This document shows, one piece after another, positions 1 to 7,327 of a DNA stretch of 16,331 bases. This DNA comes from Candidatus Solibacter sp. GTDB taxonomy: Bacteria; Acidobacteriota; Terriglobia; Bryobacterales; Bryobacteraceae. The DNA lies in contig JAPKZC010000158.1 in NCBI GenBank assembly GCA_026394025.1, positions 1 to 16,331 of the forward strand. The letters are read 5' to 3'. The position numbers were made by a program, and so were the translations under genes. The number at the start of each line of letters is the position of its first letter. Position 1 is the stretch's first letter. The notes beneath the pieces were generated by a model that worked only from the letters and a program-made list of their open reading frames with translations, did not search any database and was not told where the DNA came from.

Positions 1-2
1 TG

Positions 3-293
3 TTGATGGTGCAGCAGGCGCTGGTGCGGCCGAAGCTTACCGTGGAGCAGACGGCGTCGCTGCCGGCGGGAGTGGTGCAGTTCCTGTTGCAGAAGGTGAA
101 TTCGATCAGCGGGCTCGCGCTGGACTCGGGCGAGTTGGAGCAGGCCGTGCGCGCGCCACTCAATCGCGCGTGTTTTCTGTTGGCGCGCGAGTTTGGGTGG
201 AGTCCGGCGCAGTGCGCGGAGCTGACCCTCGGCCAGGTGCTTCTCTATCTGGAGATGATGGGGAAGAAGGATGACGAACGAGGCGCGCCATGA
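3..293 (+). CDS. Small phage-tail/CIS protein, possibly tail-assembly-chaperone-like (5' end uncertain)
   Basis: The frame is open to the left edge, so this may be the C-terminal part of a longer protein. TTG at 3, ATG at 6 and GTG at 9 are possible starts, but the upstream ribosome site is outside the window. The 96 residues read as a compact helical domain, with a segment LTVEQTASLPAGVVQFLLQKV near the N-terminus and FGWSPAQCAELTLGQVLLYL near the C-terminus. Small proteins of this kind sit just before the hub and spike genes in contractile-tail clusters and are usually thought to help tail assembly. That role is inferred from position and general resemblance, not from a catalytic motif. Its stop overlaps the next start as ATGA at 290-293, so the two are probably translationally coupled. 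Confidence 0.6.
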   Translation: MMVQQALVRPKLTVEQTASLPAGVVQFLLQKVNSISGLALDSGELEQAVRAPLNRACFLLAREFGWSPAQCAELTLGQVLLYLEMMGKKDDERGAP

Positions 294-1585
294 CGGGCCT
301 CTTGCGGGAAGTGGGGCGCGTGCGCCACGCCATGGAGGAATTCACGGCGGCTCAGGAGCGGATCGAGGTTTTCTCGGTGAGGCTGGAAGAACTGGCGCTG
401 ATGCACGCAGGCGATTCGTTTGCACTACTGACGGGGAGCCCCGGAGTGGACGCGGCGATTATCCGGCAACTGAGCCAGGCGGATAGCGCTCCGCCGCCCC
501 TGGCGACGGAGGGGCAATCACTCCGTCACGGTCGTGGCTCGGATGGTCTGGCGGCGGAGCGGCAATCACTCCCTCACGGCGGTGGCTCGGATGGTCTGGC
601 GGCGCAGCGGCAATCGCTCCGTCACGTTAGTGGCTCGGATGGTCTGGCGGCGCAGCGGCAATCACTCCCTCACGGCGGTGGCTCGGATGGTATCGTTGAC
701 ACCACGAGGTCTCCAATCAGAGCCGCGACCGTAAGGGAGCGGTCTTACGCGCGGACACCAGGTCTCGCGACAGAAACCAGATCGTCGCCACCCGGGGAGC
801 CGGCGATTGGCGGTACACACCGCTCCGTGGGCGTCGCGGCTGGCGATGACCTCGGCGCGCCCTCCGCGAGCAGGCAAGACGATCCGCTTGTGCCCTTCGC
901 GGATAGCACGACGGTACTCGCTCAACGCTTCGAACATGCCGGGCTGACCACCGCTTGGGAGGCGACGTTTCACACGGCGGCGGAACCGCGTCCGCCGGCT
1001 TCAGCGGTCACTCAGACGGGCGGGCAGGCGCCCGCGATCACCACGGTGGTGTCTCAACAGCTGCTCCGAACGGTGGAACGTGCCGAGCGCACCGGACGGG
1101 CTCGAACCCTGTCACAAGCCAGGCCCGGACATACCAGCCGTCAAGCTCCGATGCCTGCCGAGGACCGCGAATCAGTTCCGCAACGGCCGCTGACGCCGGC
1201 CGAAGCGGAGAAGTTGCGGGCCGCCACAACGATTGCTCCGGCGAGCAGCGTGACCCCGCGACAGTGGCCCGCTCCGGCCACCATCACGCATGACCGGGGA
1301 TGGGAGGCCAAAGCGGAAGACGATGCCGCACCGCGCCAGCGATGGGTTCCGCCCACGGGCACGGGACTGCGCCGGCTGGCGAGCCTTGTGGGCGTGCCTC
1401 CGGGCGAGCCGGCCCACGAGGATGCAGCGCTCGCGCCACGGGCCGCCGGGCTTCCAGATCGCGAGCGGACGCCGCTGCACGGAGCCCCGGGCGCGGGCCC
1501 CGCCGATTTTGTGTCGTGTCTCGGGGAGGCACTGCGCGCCGAGGCCATCCGCAGCGGCATCGACCCCGAGGAACTGATCCGATGA
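290..1585 (+). CDS. Tail-cluster protein with long disordered, repeat-containing linker
   Basis: The 431-residue protein has three parts. Residues 1-70 are probably a helical domain (MTGLLREVGRVRHAMEEFTA, then LEELALMHAGDSFALL). Residues about 75-360 are rich in Pro, Ala, Gln, Arg and Ser and look disordered. This stretch opens with four 16-residue repeats of the type RQSLPHGGGSDGLAAQ, encoded by a 48-bp DNA tandem repeat. The last ~70 residues are again ordered-looking and end in a helix (FVSCLGEALRAEAIRSGIDP). I do not recognise the family. It lies between a small tail protein and the hub gene and is coupled to both by ATGA overlaps, so a structural or assembly role in the tail is likely. 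The linker carries repeat DNA that probably invaded the gene, so its length may vary between relatives. Confidence 0.75.
   Translation: MTGLLREVGRVRHAMEEFTAAQERIEVFSVRLEELALMHAGDSFALLTGSPGVDAAIIRQLSQADSAPPPLATEGQSLRHGRGSDGLAAERQSLPHGGGSDGLAAQRQSLRHVSGSDGLAAQRQSLPHGGGSDGIVDTTRSPIRAATVRERSYARTPGLATETRSSPPGEPAIGGTHRSVGVAAGDDLGAPSASRQDDPLVPFADSTTVLAQRFEHAGLTTAWEATFHTAAEPRPPASAVTQTGGQAPAITTVVSQQLLRTVERAERTGRARTLSQARPGHTSRQAPMPAEDRESVPQRPLTPAEAEKLRAATTIAPASSVTPRQWPAPATITHDRGWEAKAEDDAAPRQRWVPPTGTGLRRLASLVGVPPGEPAHEDAALAPRAAGLPDRERTPLHGAPGAGPADFVSCLGEALRAEAIRSGIDPEELIR
513..704 (+). repeat. Four 48-bp in-frame tandem repeats
   Basis: Units begin at 513, 561, 609 and 657, exactly 48 bp apart, and each starts GGCAATCRCTCC. 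Units 2 and 4 are identical over their first 35 bases; unit 4 diverges after about 691. Because 48 is a multiple of three, each unit adds 16 residues without changing frame. There are no spacers of differing sequence, so this is not a CRISPR array. The core (CTCCSTCACGGYSGTGGCTC) is related to the inverted pair found just downstream at 721-841. Confidence 0.95.
721..841. repeat. REPIN-like inverted repeat pair inside a coding sequence
   Basis: The arm at 721-743 begins AGCCGCGAC and ends GAGCGGT. The arm at 819-841 is its inverted partner, beginning ACCGCTC and ending GTCGCGGCT. By hand alignment 18 of 23 positions pair, including uninterrupted outer stems of 9 and 7 bp. About 75 bases separate the arms. 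The second arm has the same orientation as the 48-bp repeat cores upstream, and the first is reversed. Two inverted REP-type sequences separated by under 100 bp is the usual structure of a REPIN. No transposase is visible here. Confidence 0.6.
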
Positions 1586-2526
1586 AGCCGGGACGTCCAG
1601 TCGCGCACGTGACCATCGCCGGACGCCGGTTGTCGGCCGCCGAAGCCGCGCTGGCCGGCATGTCCGTGTCGTTGGGGCGTTTCTCGCACGATCGCGCGCG
1701 GATCGTCGTGTGGCCGCAATCGAAGTTCGCCTCGGCCAGCACCGGCGGCGAAATGAAAATCGAACTGGGCACGGACGCGGGCGAAGTGGACGTCTGGACG
1801 GGTAAGGTCTCCGCGGTGTACGCCTCTCCCGAGGCCGTCTATATAGAAGGGTTGGCGCCCACGGCGGTGCTGAGCAGCGAGCGCAAATCCCAGACCTACC
1901 TGAACCAGGGCGCAGCCGACGTGGTGCGCGACCTGGCCTCCAGCGTGGACATCGACAGTGCCGACACCAGCCTGCAACTGGAGTACTACGCGGTGGATGC
2001 GCGGCGCAGCGTGTGGGGCCACCTGCTCGATCTGGCGATGCTGGCAGGCGCCGAAACCACCATCAGCGCGTCCGGTGGCCTGCGCTTCGTCGAACTGCGG
2101 AGCAAGCCCGCTTCGCGGAAATTCCGCTATCAGGCCGATCTTCTGCATTGGCACGTGGGCGCGTCCGCCGCGCCGAAAGCGCTGGTCTACGCGGCCAGCG
2201 GAGCGGCCAGCGAAGCCGGCAAGGAGAAGTGGCACTGGATCAACCAGGAGAGTGCTCCGGACGCGGCGCTGTCCGTCGGAGCGTTTCAGTCGAAGTCCGC
2301 GGCTGAGGCGTTAGGCAAGGCATCCACCGCCTACGTGGCGCGCGCCGCGGTGCATGGCCAGATCCGCCTGGTGGGCACGAGCGACCTGCGCCCGGGCGAC
2401 GTGTTTGCGTTGGAAGATCTCCCGGCAGGCGACCCCGGCGACCTGCGGGCCACCTCGGTGACCCACCATTTCAGCGGCACTCGCGGCTTTTGGACCGACG
2501 CCGGCGTGGAGGGGGCAGGCCAGTGA
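1582..2526 (+). CDS. gpD/VgrG-N-type baseplate hub protein
   Basis: The protein is 314 residues. The ATG at 1582 overlaps the previous stop (ATGA), which is the coupling seen at most junctions here; the same frame stays open further upstream, but that stretch is a shadow of the previous gene. Family features of phage late control gene D / gp27-type hubs are visible. The N-terminal third is a beta-rich wedge (WPQSKFASASTGGEMKIELG). A middle helical segment follows the pattern TYLNQGAADVVRDLASSVDID. A second beta domain covers residues ~220-300 (HGQIRLVGTSDLRPGDVFAL). Hubs of this family trimerise under the tube and hold the spike. In Afp/PVC-type eCIS, hub and spike are fused as one VgrG-like protein, but here the spike is a separate gene overlapping by GTGA. 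I am confident of the hub assignment from fold pattern and gene order. Confidence 0.85.
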   Translation: MKPGRPVAHVTIAGRRLSAAEAALAGMSVSLGRFSHDRARIVVWPQSKFASASTGGEMKIELGTDAGEVDVWTGKVSAVYASPEAVYIEGLAPTAVLSSERKSQTYLNQGAADVVRDLASSVDIDSADTSLQLEYYAVDARRSVWGHLLDLAMLAGAETTISASGGLRFVELRSKPASRKFRYQADLLHWHVGASAAPKALVYAASGAASEAGKEKWHWINQESAPDAALSVGAFQSKSAAEALGKASTAYVARAAVHGQIRLVGTSDLRPGDVFALEDLPAGDPGDLRATSVTHHFSGTRGFWTDAGVEGAGQ

Positions 2527-3197
2527 GCGACGTGATCCAGACGCTGCGGGCGATTGTGCGCGAGGAGTTGTCGCGGTACCGGCCGACCGAACTGGGAATC
2601 GTCACCGACGTTTTCCCGAAGGCCGACGATTCCGGCGCCGACAATCACCAGGTGAACGTGAAGCTGCGCGGCAGCGGCGTGGAGTTGCAGCGCGCCGCCG
2701 TGGCGGTGAGTTGCGCGGGCATATCCGCGTTGCCGCGCGAGGGCGATCTGGTGCTGGTAGCCTTCGACGGAGGCGATCTCAATATGCCGGTGGTGCTGGG
2801 GTCTGTGTATGGCAGCAAGACGCATCCGCCCAAGGCCGGTCCGCTCGAACTGGTGTATCAACCGGAAGGCGACGAGGACTCTTCGATCCGCCGCCTGCAC
2901 ATCGAACTGCCGAGCGGAAACCTGATCACGTTCGACGACGACAAACTCACGCTGCAATGTGCCGGGACCGAAGTAGTGGTATCCAAGGACGGAGACGTAT
3001 CGATCAAGTCGAACGCGAAGGTTACCATTGAAGCCCAAGGCGATATCGAACTGAAGGCGCAGGGCAACCTGACGCTGAGCGCGCAGCAGAACGTGAGCAT
3101 CAAGGGAATGACCTCGACGCTGGAAGGCCAGACCGGCGCCACCGTCAAGGGCCCGCAGGTTTCGCTGGCGGGTCTGACGAGTTTCAGCGCTTCGTGA
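2523..3197 (+). CDS. gpV/gp5-type baseplate spike protein with OB fold and C-terminal beta-helix
   Basis: The protein is 224 residues from the GTG at 2523, whose codon overlaps the hub stop as GTGA; an earlier in-frame start at 2490 lies wholly inside the hub gene. Residues ~20-100 fit the OB-fold of phage baseplate assembly protein V (GIVTDVFPKADD, ALPREGDLVLVAFDGGD, MPVVLGSVYG). From about residue 136 to the end, alternating short strands (GDVSIKSNAKVTIEAQGDIE and onward) read as the triple-stranded beta-helix needle of membrane-piercing spikes. No lysozyme domain is present between the OB fold and the needle, unlike T4 gp5. It should trimerise beneath the hub, and the following PAAR-like protein probably caps it. 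Confidence 0.9.
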   Translation: MSDVIQTLRAIVREELSRYRPTELGIVTDVFPKADDSGADNHQVNVKLRGSGVELQRAAVAVSCAGISALPREGDLVLVAFDGGDLNMPVVLGSVYGSKTHPPKAGPLELVYQPEGDEDSSIRRLHIELPSGNLITFDDDKLTLQCAGTEVVVSKDGDVSIKSNAKVTIEAQGDIELKAQGNLTLSAQQNVSIKGMTSTLEGQTGATVKGPQVSLAGLTSFSAS

Positions 3198-3200
3198 GGA
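3196..3200 (+). promoter_or_regulatory. Shine-Dalgarno site deciding the PAAR-like start
   Basis: GAGGA lies five bases before the ATG at 3206. This favours ATG 3206 over the in-frame GTG at 3194, which overlaps the spike stop but has no good site in front of it. Confidence 0.55.
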
Positions 3201-3205
3201 ATGGA

Positions 3206-3508
3206 ATGCCAGGCCCACCAGTCACTATCGGATGCGCGGTGGTGTTAAGCCCCGGCGCGGCGGGCGCGCCGGACAGCGGCATCATCAGCGTCGTCACGCA
3301 GGCCATCGCCACGGCGGGCGGCATGCCCCTGGCGGTGGTGGGCAGCGTGTGCCAAATGGTGAACTCGGTGAGTGGCGCGCCGTACCCGCTGCCCATTCCG
3401 GGCGGGGGCTCCACCTCGGTCACCATCAACGGCACGGCGCTCATCCGCATGGGCGATCAGATTCAGGCTGATTCTGGGTCCACCGGCGGCGCCCTACATC
3501 AACGATAA
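3206..3508 (+). CDS. PAAR-like spike-tip protein
   Basis: The protein is 100 residues from ATG 3206 (104 from the alternative GTG at 3194). Small size, position straight after the spike, a proline-rich N-terminus (MPGPPVTIGCAVVLSPGAAG), a Gly/Ala-rich hydrophobic centre and a C-terminal GGGSTSVTINGTALIRMGDQ segment match PAAR-type tips, which form a short cone on the spike needle. Canonical PAAR proteins bind a metal through three His and one Cys. Here only two Cys and one His (in ALHQR at the very end) are visible, so metal binding in the usual way is doubtful. It probably belongs to a diverged PAAR-like subfamily. An internal hydrophobic stretch (IISVVTQAIATAGGMPLAVV) could be helical, as in some PAAR proteins with inserted segments. 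Confidence 0.75.
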   Translation: MPGPPVTIGCAVVLSPGAAGAPDSGIISVVTQAIATAGGMPLAVVGSVCQMVNSVSGAPYPLPIPGGGSTSVTINGTALIRMGDQIQADSGSTGGALHQR

Positions 3509-3513
3509 AGGAG
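3507..3513 (+). promoter_or_regulatory. Shine-Dalgarno site of the gp25-like gene
   Basis: AAAGGAG overlaps the PAAR-like stop codon (TAA at 3506-3508) and ends seven bases before the ATG at 3521. This is the only junction in the core module that lacks a start-stop overlap. Confidence 0.55.
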
Positions 3514-3520
3514 CGCCCTG

Positions 3521-3994
3521 ATGGCCAAGCGAACCGCCGAATCACTAGCTCCATTCCTGGGCCGCGACTTGCGCCTGGACTACGCGCAGCACGGGGGCTT
3601 CTTCGAAGATGCCGATCTGGTCACCGGGAAGACCGGGCAGGGCCGGCGCGACCTGTTACTGGTGGACGGCATCGACAACCTGACGCAGGCCATCGCCAAC
3701 CGTCTGAAGACCCGCAAGGGCGAACTTTCCGGCCTGGGACATCCGAACTACGGATCGCGGCACCACGACTTGATCGGCGAGCCGAACGTGGAGCGCACAC
3801 GCAACCTGGTCAAGCTATACGTGCTGGAAGCCCTGCGCGAGGAGGCGCGAATTGAGAAGGTGCTGAGCGCGACGGTACGCGCGGAGCACGACCCGCCGCG
3901 CGAAAGCGTCCGGATTGAGATATCGGTGCGGGTATTGGGCAGCGCGCTGCCTTTGAACCTGGTGGTTCCGTTTTCCTTCGGAGTGGGGTTATGA
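3521..3994 (+). CDS. gp25/gpW-type baseplate wedge protein
   Basis: The protein is 157 residues and matches the gp25/gpW/TssE family in size and order. The diagnostic region is LLLVDGIDNLTQAIANRLKT followed by RKGELSGLGHPNYGSRHHDL and IGEPN. This corresponds to the family pattern in which helical packing precedes a Pro/Tyr-Gly turn and an acidic-Pro motif. The usual EPR or EPF core motif appears here as EPN. After it, a helix (VKLYVLEALREEARIEKVLS) and beta strands complete the fold. gp25 proteins sit at the inner baseplate wedge and help start sheath polymerisation, next to gpJ. The stop overlaps the gpJ start (ATGA at 3991), so the two wedge proteins are probably made in step. Confidence 0.88.
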   Translation: MAKRTAESLAPFLGRDLRLDYAQHGGFFEDADLVTGKTGQGRRDLLLVDGIDNLTQAIANRLKTRKGELSGLGHPNYGSRHHDLIGEPNVERTRNLVKLYVLEALREEARIEKVLSATVRAEHDPPRESVRIEISVRVLGSALPLNLVVPFSFGVGL

Positions 3995-4782
3995 GTTACG
4001 CGGCCGAACCGTACGCGCAGTTTGTGGATGACTTGCTCACGTCGCTGACGGGCGGCCTGGCGCGCGAGGAGTTCCGCTTCTTAAAGGAGTTCGAACCCTA
4101 CCGGTTGATCGCGCCCGGAGCGATCCTGGCGACCACGGTGCGGGTCTACGGACAGGCGTCGGCGGCGTTCCGCCGCTTCCAGTCCGGAACCGACTACAAG
4201 GTGCTGCCGGACTTCAGCATCCAGTGGCAGTCGCAGGGGGATGGCAAACCCATCGCGGGCGCCGTGTGGCCAGACGAAGGCACCTACTTCTACGCGAATT
4301 TCGAATACGCCGCGCCGGGCGGTGTGGCCCCCCAACTTACCGACCGCAACCCCGGCAGCGTGGTGCGGCTGCTGGCGGAGAGCTTCGCGCGAGAGTACGC
4401 CGTGGTTTCGAAGCAGCTCGACGCCATCTATAAAGGGGCGTTCCTGGAAACGGCGACTGGGCGCGACCTCGACCAGGTGGCCGCGCTGGTGGGGGTGGAG
4501 CGGCGGCAGGCAACCTTCGCCGTGGGGTCCGCCGTGTTCAGCCGCTCGACGCCGGCTCCGGCGGATATTTTTGTTCCGGCGGGGACGCGGCTCTCCACTT
4601 CGCAGCCGCCGGTGGCGGCCTTCGATACCACGCAAGCGGTGACGTTGCGGCGTGGCAGTTTGAGCGTGGAAGCGCCGATTCAATCGGTGGCCGGCGGAAA
4701 TGCGGCAATCCGCAGGGCACGCAGTTCACCAACGATCCGGAAACCGACCCGCAGTTGCGCGAACGCGCGGGCCGGGCGTTAG
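3991..4782 (+). pseudogene. gpJ-type baseplate wedge protein, N-terminal fragment (frameshifted)
   Basis: About the first 235 residues are a good baseplate J-like protein: an N-terminal helix pair, then PGSVVRLLAESFAREYAVVS and FLETATGRDLDQVAALVGVE. These are the usual motifs in which repeated helices lead to a conserved D-x-x-A-x-x-x-G segment. They are followed by the beta sandwich (IFVPAGTRLSTSQPPVAAFD). After EAPIQSVAGG near 4698 the frame carries an unrelated arginine-rich tail and stops at 4782. The expected continuation resumes in another frame at about 4707. Full family members normally have roughly 15-20 residues (GN-V-A-G-I type) between these points, so the damage is probably a small deletion rather than only one lost base. 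The whole gene would span 3991-5744, which is not a multiple of three. Confidence 0.8.
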
Positions 4783-5744
4783 AGGGCGCGGGGAAATCTA
4801 CCGTGGGCGCGCTGTTCGCGGCGCTAACCTCCATCCCCGGCGTTCGGGACAAGGACATACAAATTCTGGAGGACCCTATTGCACGGCCGGGACTGATTCG
4901 GGTGAACGTGGCGTTATCGGAATCGCTGGGCGAGCGCAAGGTCGAAATTCTGGGGCAGGCGGTGGATCTGATCGAAGCCACGCGCCCGGTGGGCGTGCGC
5001 GTGCTGCACAACATCGACGCGCCGCGTCCGGCGGGACTGGCGGAGCCGGGGCCCAACGTGGAGCCACCGGCCAACCCCGACCCCGCCGTATTTGGCGATG
5101 CGGGCGGGCAGCTATTCCTGCCCGTCGATTTCATCGTGCGGCTGCGCTCCGCGGTGCGTTCCCTGTCCGAAGCCGACCGCGCCGAGATGGAGCGCAACGC
5201 GACGAAGGTGATATCGGATTTCGTCGATGAGGCGGGGATCGGTGAGACCCTGGTCTATAACAAGCTGGTGGCGCAGCTGATGGGCATGGCCGGAATCATC
5301 GATGTCGCCGTGGAGCTGTTCCCGCAGAACGACCCCGCGCAACCGCGCCACAAGAACCTGGTGCCGCTGAGCGTCTCGGTGCGTCCGGTGGCGGGCAATA
5401 TCGATGTGCGGGTGGGCGGCTCGCTGATTGTCATCGACCTCAACATCACGGTGACCCGGCAAGGCGCGGCGCTGCAAACGCCGAAGGAGACGGTGAGTTC
5501 GGCGGCGGCTTCGGAGATTTTAAGTCACATGAACGAGTCGTTCCGCACGGCGCTCCCCGCTCAGGTCAGTGTGGACAGCCTGCGCGCGCTGGCCGGCACC
5601 AGCGACCAGTACACCATTAAGACGCTGCGGTACACGGTGGAATTCCTCGATTCCGGCGTGCGCATGCAGCAGGAGAACGCCAACGTGACGCCCGGCGCGG
5701 GCGATGAGCTGTGGATCCGCCTGGTCCACGTGGAGGCGGAATGA
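4707..5744 (+). pseudogene. gpJ-type baseplate wedge protein, C-terminal fragment (frameshifted)
   Basis: This frame opens with NPQGTQFTNDPETDPQLRER, the characteristic ETD-LR-R segment of baseplate J proteins. It continues through GKSTVGALFAALTSIPGVRD and a beta-rich domain (GLIRVNVALSESLGERKVEI). A region with a proline-rich insert (EPGPNVEPPANPDP) and a helical part (LVAQLMGMAGIIDVAVELF) follow. The last ~120 residues end in DELWIRLVHVEAE. The nearest in-frame start, TTG at 4755, has no Shine-Dalgarno site and lies inside the conserved motif, so this is not a separate gene. Protein J forms the baseplate ring with gp25 and triggers contraction. The stop overlaps the next start as ATGA at 5741. 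Confidence 0.8.
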
Positions 5745-7321
5745 GCCAGCGCTGGCGCAAGATTCTGTCGCGCTTTCCGGCCCACATGGAGTCCGCGCGC
5801 GAGAGCAAGGAGTTTCAGGCAGTCACGGAGGCGCTGGCGCAGAACCTGGATACGCTGAGTTCCGCGATTGGGCGAGTGCGGCGGGCGCACCGGCTGGGCG
5901 ATGCCGACGAGACGCGCGATCTGTACCTGCTGGGCGGTCTGCACGATTTCGAGCGCAATGAAGCGGCGGTGCTGGTGACCCGCTTCGCGTTGGCGTCCAA
6001 GCTACTGGCCACGGCGAATGCGAGCGACGACGACGCGAACCAGGCCGGCCGGTTGTGGGGCATCGCGGCTCCCGGTTTCGGGCTCAACCTCTACGCAGTG
6101 GATCAGCCCGTCACAGCCGCCAAGACCCGCGAGCGATTTGTGGCCGCGGCGCGAAGGGCAACCGGCACGGACGAGTTCGTGGAAGCCCTGCGCCGGCGCA
6201 TCGCCACCATCGCCCAGACGCACGTGCAAGGCAACGGGACGGTGCACGCGCTGGCCATGGGCGCGGCCAACGCGATTGATTGCGACGTGCTCTCCATCGC
6301 GCACAGTACGGACCGCTATTTTCATCGCGTGCAAGTGCGCGACCGGCTGACGCTGACGGCGCCGGTGGTTCGGAACCACGTGATTACCGACGCGGCGCTT
6401 CCCCCCGCCGAAGAACAGGTGCTGATCGAGGAGAACCCGCTGGAGCGCCTGGAAACGGGCGCCGACGCCAAGGTTCACGGTCAGTTGTTTTCGGTGATCC
6501 GGCGAGGCTTCGAACGCACCGACCTGCGGGTGATTGTGACGGGAACGGGCGGTCGCACGATGGGACCGATGTTGGTCAATCGCGACGAGGGGCAGGGAAT
6601 CGGCTTCGCGGATGTGGTGCCCGAAGGCAGTACCCTGGTAATGAACGAGGAGGGCCGCGCGATTCTGGATGGATCGGACGTGACGTCGCGGGCCTTCGGG
6701 TGGAAGGGCGCCTGTTTCGCAGAGGGCACGCACGGGCACCGCAACGACTTCGTGTTTGCCGGCGATGACCCACCTACGGCGCGGACCGCGCAATTCGCGC
6801 AAGACACCCCGCCGGGCAGCCTGGATGCCATGTTCGCATTCCCGCATGCGGGCGACGGCATTCCACATCTGGGCATCGACGTGGGCGAGAATCGCTTTGC
6901 GTTTTTCGTGCAGGAAGGCTTCTTCTCGTATCAGGACCCGGGCGGCACGACGCAGCGCGTGCAGCCCCGGCCTGCGGTGGCGTTCGCCGATGGGTCGGTA
7001 TTTGCGCCCGGGCCGGGCGAAGAGCGGCAGACTGCCGGGCTGGTATCGCTCTCCTGGCTGGAGCGCTGCGCATTTCGCGCGCGCATCTGGATTCCGCAAC
7101 GATTTCGGCAGCTCACGCCCGATGATCCGGATGGCCGGGCCACGCGGCAGCAGGTGCTGGAGGCAGTGGAACGTTTTCGTCCGGCGGGCGTGCGCCTGGA
7201 CGTGGATTTCATCGACAACCGCTGGGTGCTCGGCCGCGGTGTCGTATTTGGCGCCGATACGCCGGTGACCGACCTGGGGCCCGGCATCGGAATGGAACTT
7301 TGGAGTGCTCCGGAGGAATAG
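5741..7321 (+). CDS. Baseplate-position protein following gpJ (gpI/Afp12-like by position)
   Basis: The protein is 526 residues from ATG 5741, which overlaps the gpJ stop. The same frame extends a little upstream to 5711, but only as a shadow of gpJ. The N-terminal ~180 residues are helical (ESKEFQAVTEALAQNLDTLS; EALRRRIATIAQTHVQGNGT). The remainder is beta-rich with many Gly and Pro and a late segment VERFRPAGVRLDVDFIDNRW that resembles the final strand region of phage tail proteins. I do not recognise a named family. In P2-type phages this slot encodes gpI, and in Afp-type eCIS it encodes the Afp12-like wedge protein, so a wedge or fibre-attachment role is likely. It is the last gene of the overlapping, coupled block. 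Confidence 0.6.
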   Translation: MSQRWRKILSRFPAHMESARESKEFQAVTEALAQNLDTLSSAIGRVRRAHRLGDADETRDLYLLGGLHDFERNEAAVLVTRFALASKLLATANASDDDANQAGRLWGIAAPGFGLNLYAVDQPVTAAKTRERFVAAARRATGTDEFVEALRRRIATIAQTHVQGNGTVHALAMGAANAIDCDVLSIAHSTDRYFHRVQVRDRLTLTAPVVRNHVITDAALPPAEEQVLIEENPLERLETGADAKVHGQLFSVIRRGFERTDLRVIVTGTGGRTMGPMLVNRDEGQGIGFADVVPEGSTLVMNEEGRAILDGSDVTSRAFGWKGACFAEGTHGHRNDFVFAGDDPPTARTAQFAQDTPPGSLDAMFAFPHAGDGIPHLGIDVGENRFAFFVQEGFFSYQDPGGTTQRVQPRPAVAFADGSVFAPGPGEERQTAGLVSLSWLERCAFRARIWIPQRFRQLTPDDPDGRATRQQVLEAVERFRPAGVRLDVDFIDNRWVLGRGVVFGADTPVTDLGPGIGMELWSAPEE

Positions 7322-7327
7322 AGACAC

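Noticed and set aside
513..704. Possible CRISPR array
   Set aside because: The 48-bp units are joined head to tail with no unique spacers and lie in a coding frame.
1300..1581. Upstream extension of the hub gene to ATG 1300
   Set aside because: It would overlap almost 290 bases of the preceding gene with Arg-rich non-family sequence. ATG 1582 with the ATGA overlap fits the family start and the local coupling pattern.
1141..2235. Long minus-strand open frame (364 codons)
   Set aside because: It lies opposite the hub and linker genes, has low-complexity His/Arg-rich translation typical of GC-rich antisense shadows, and shows no motif or ribosome site.
4695..4710. Programmed -1 ribosomal frameshift in gpJ
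   Set aside because: No X-XXY-YYZ slippery heptamer is present at the junction, and family residues appear to be missing, which frameshifting would not explain.
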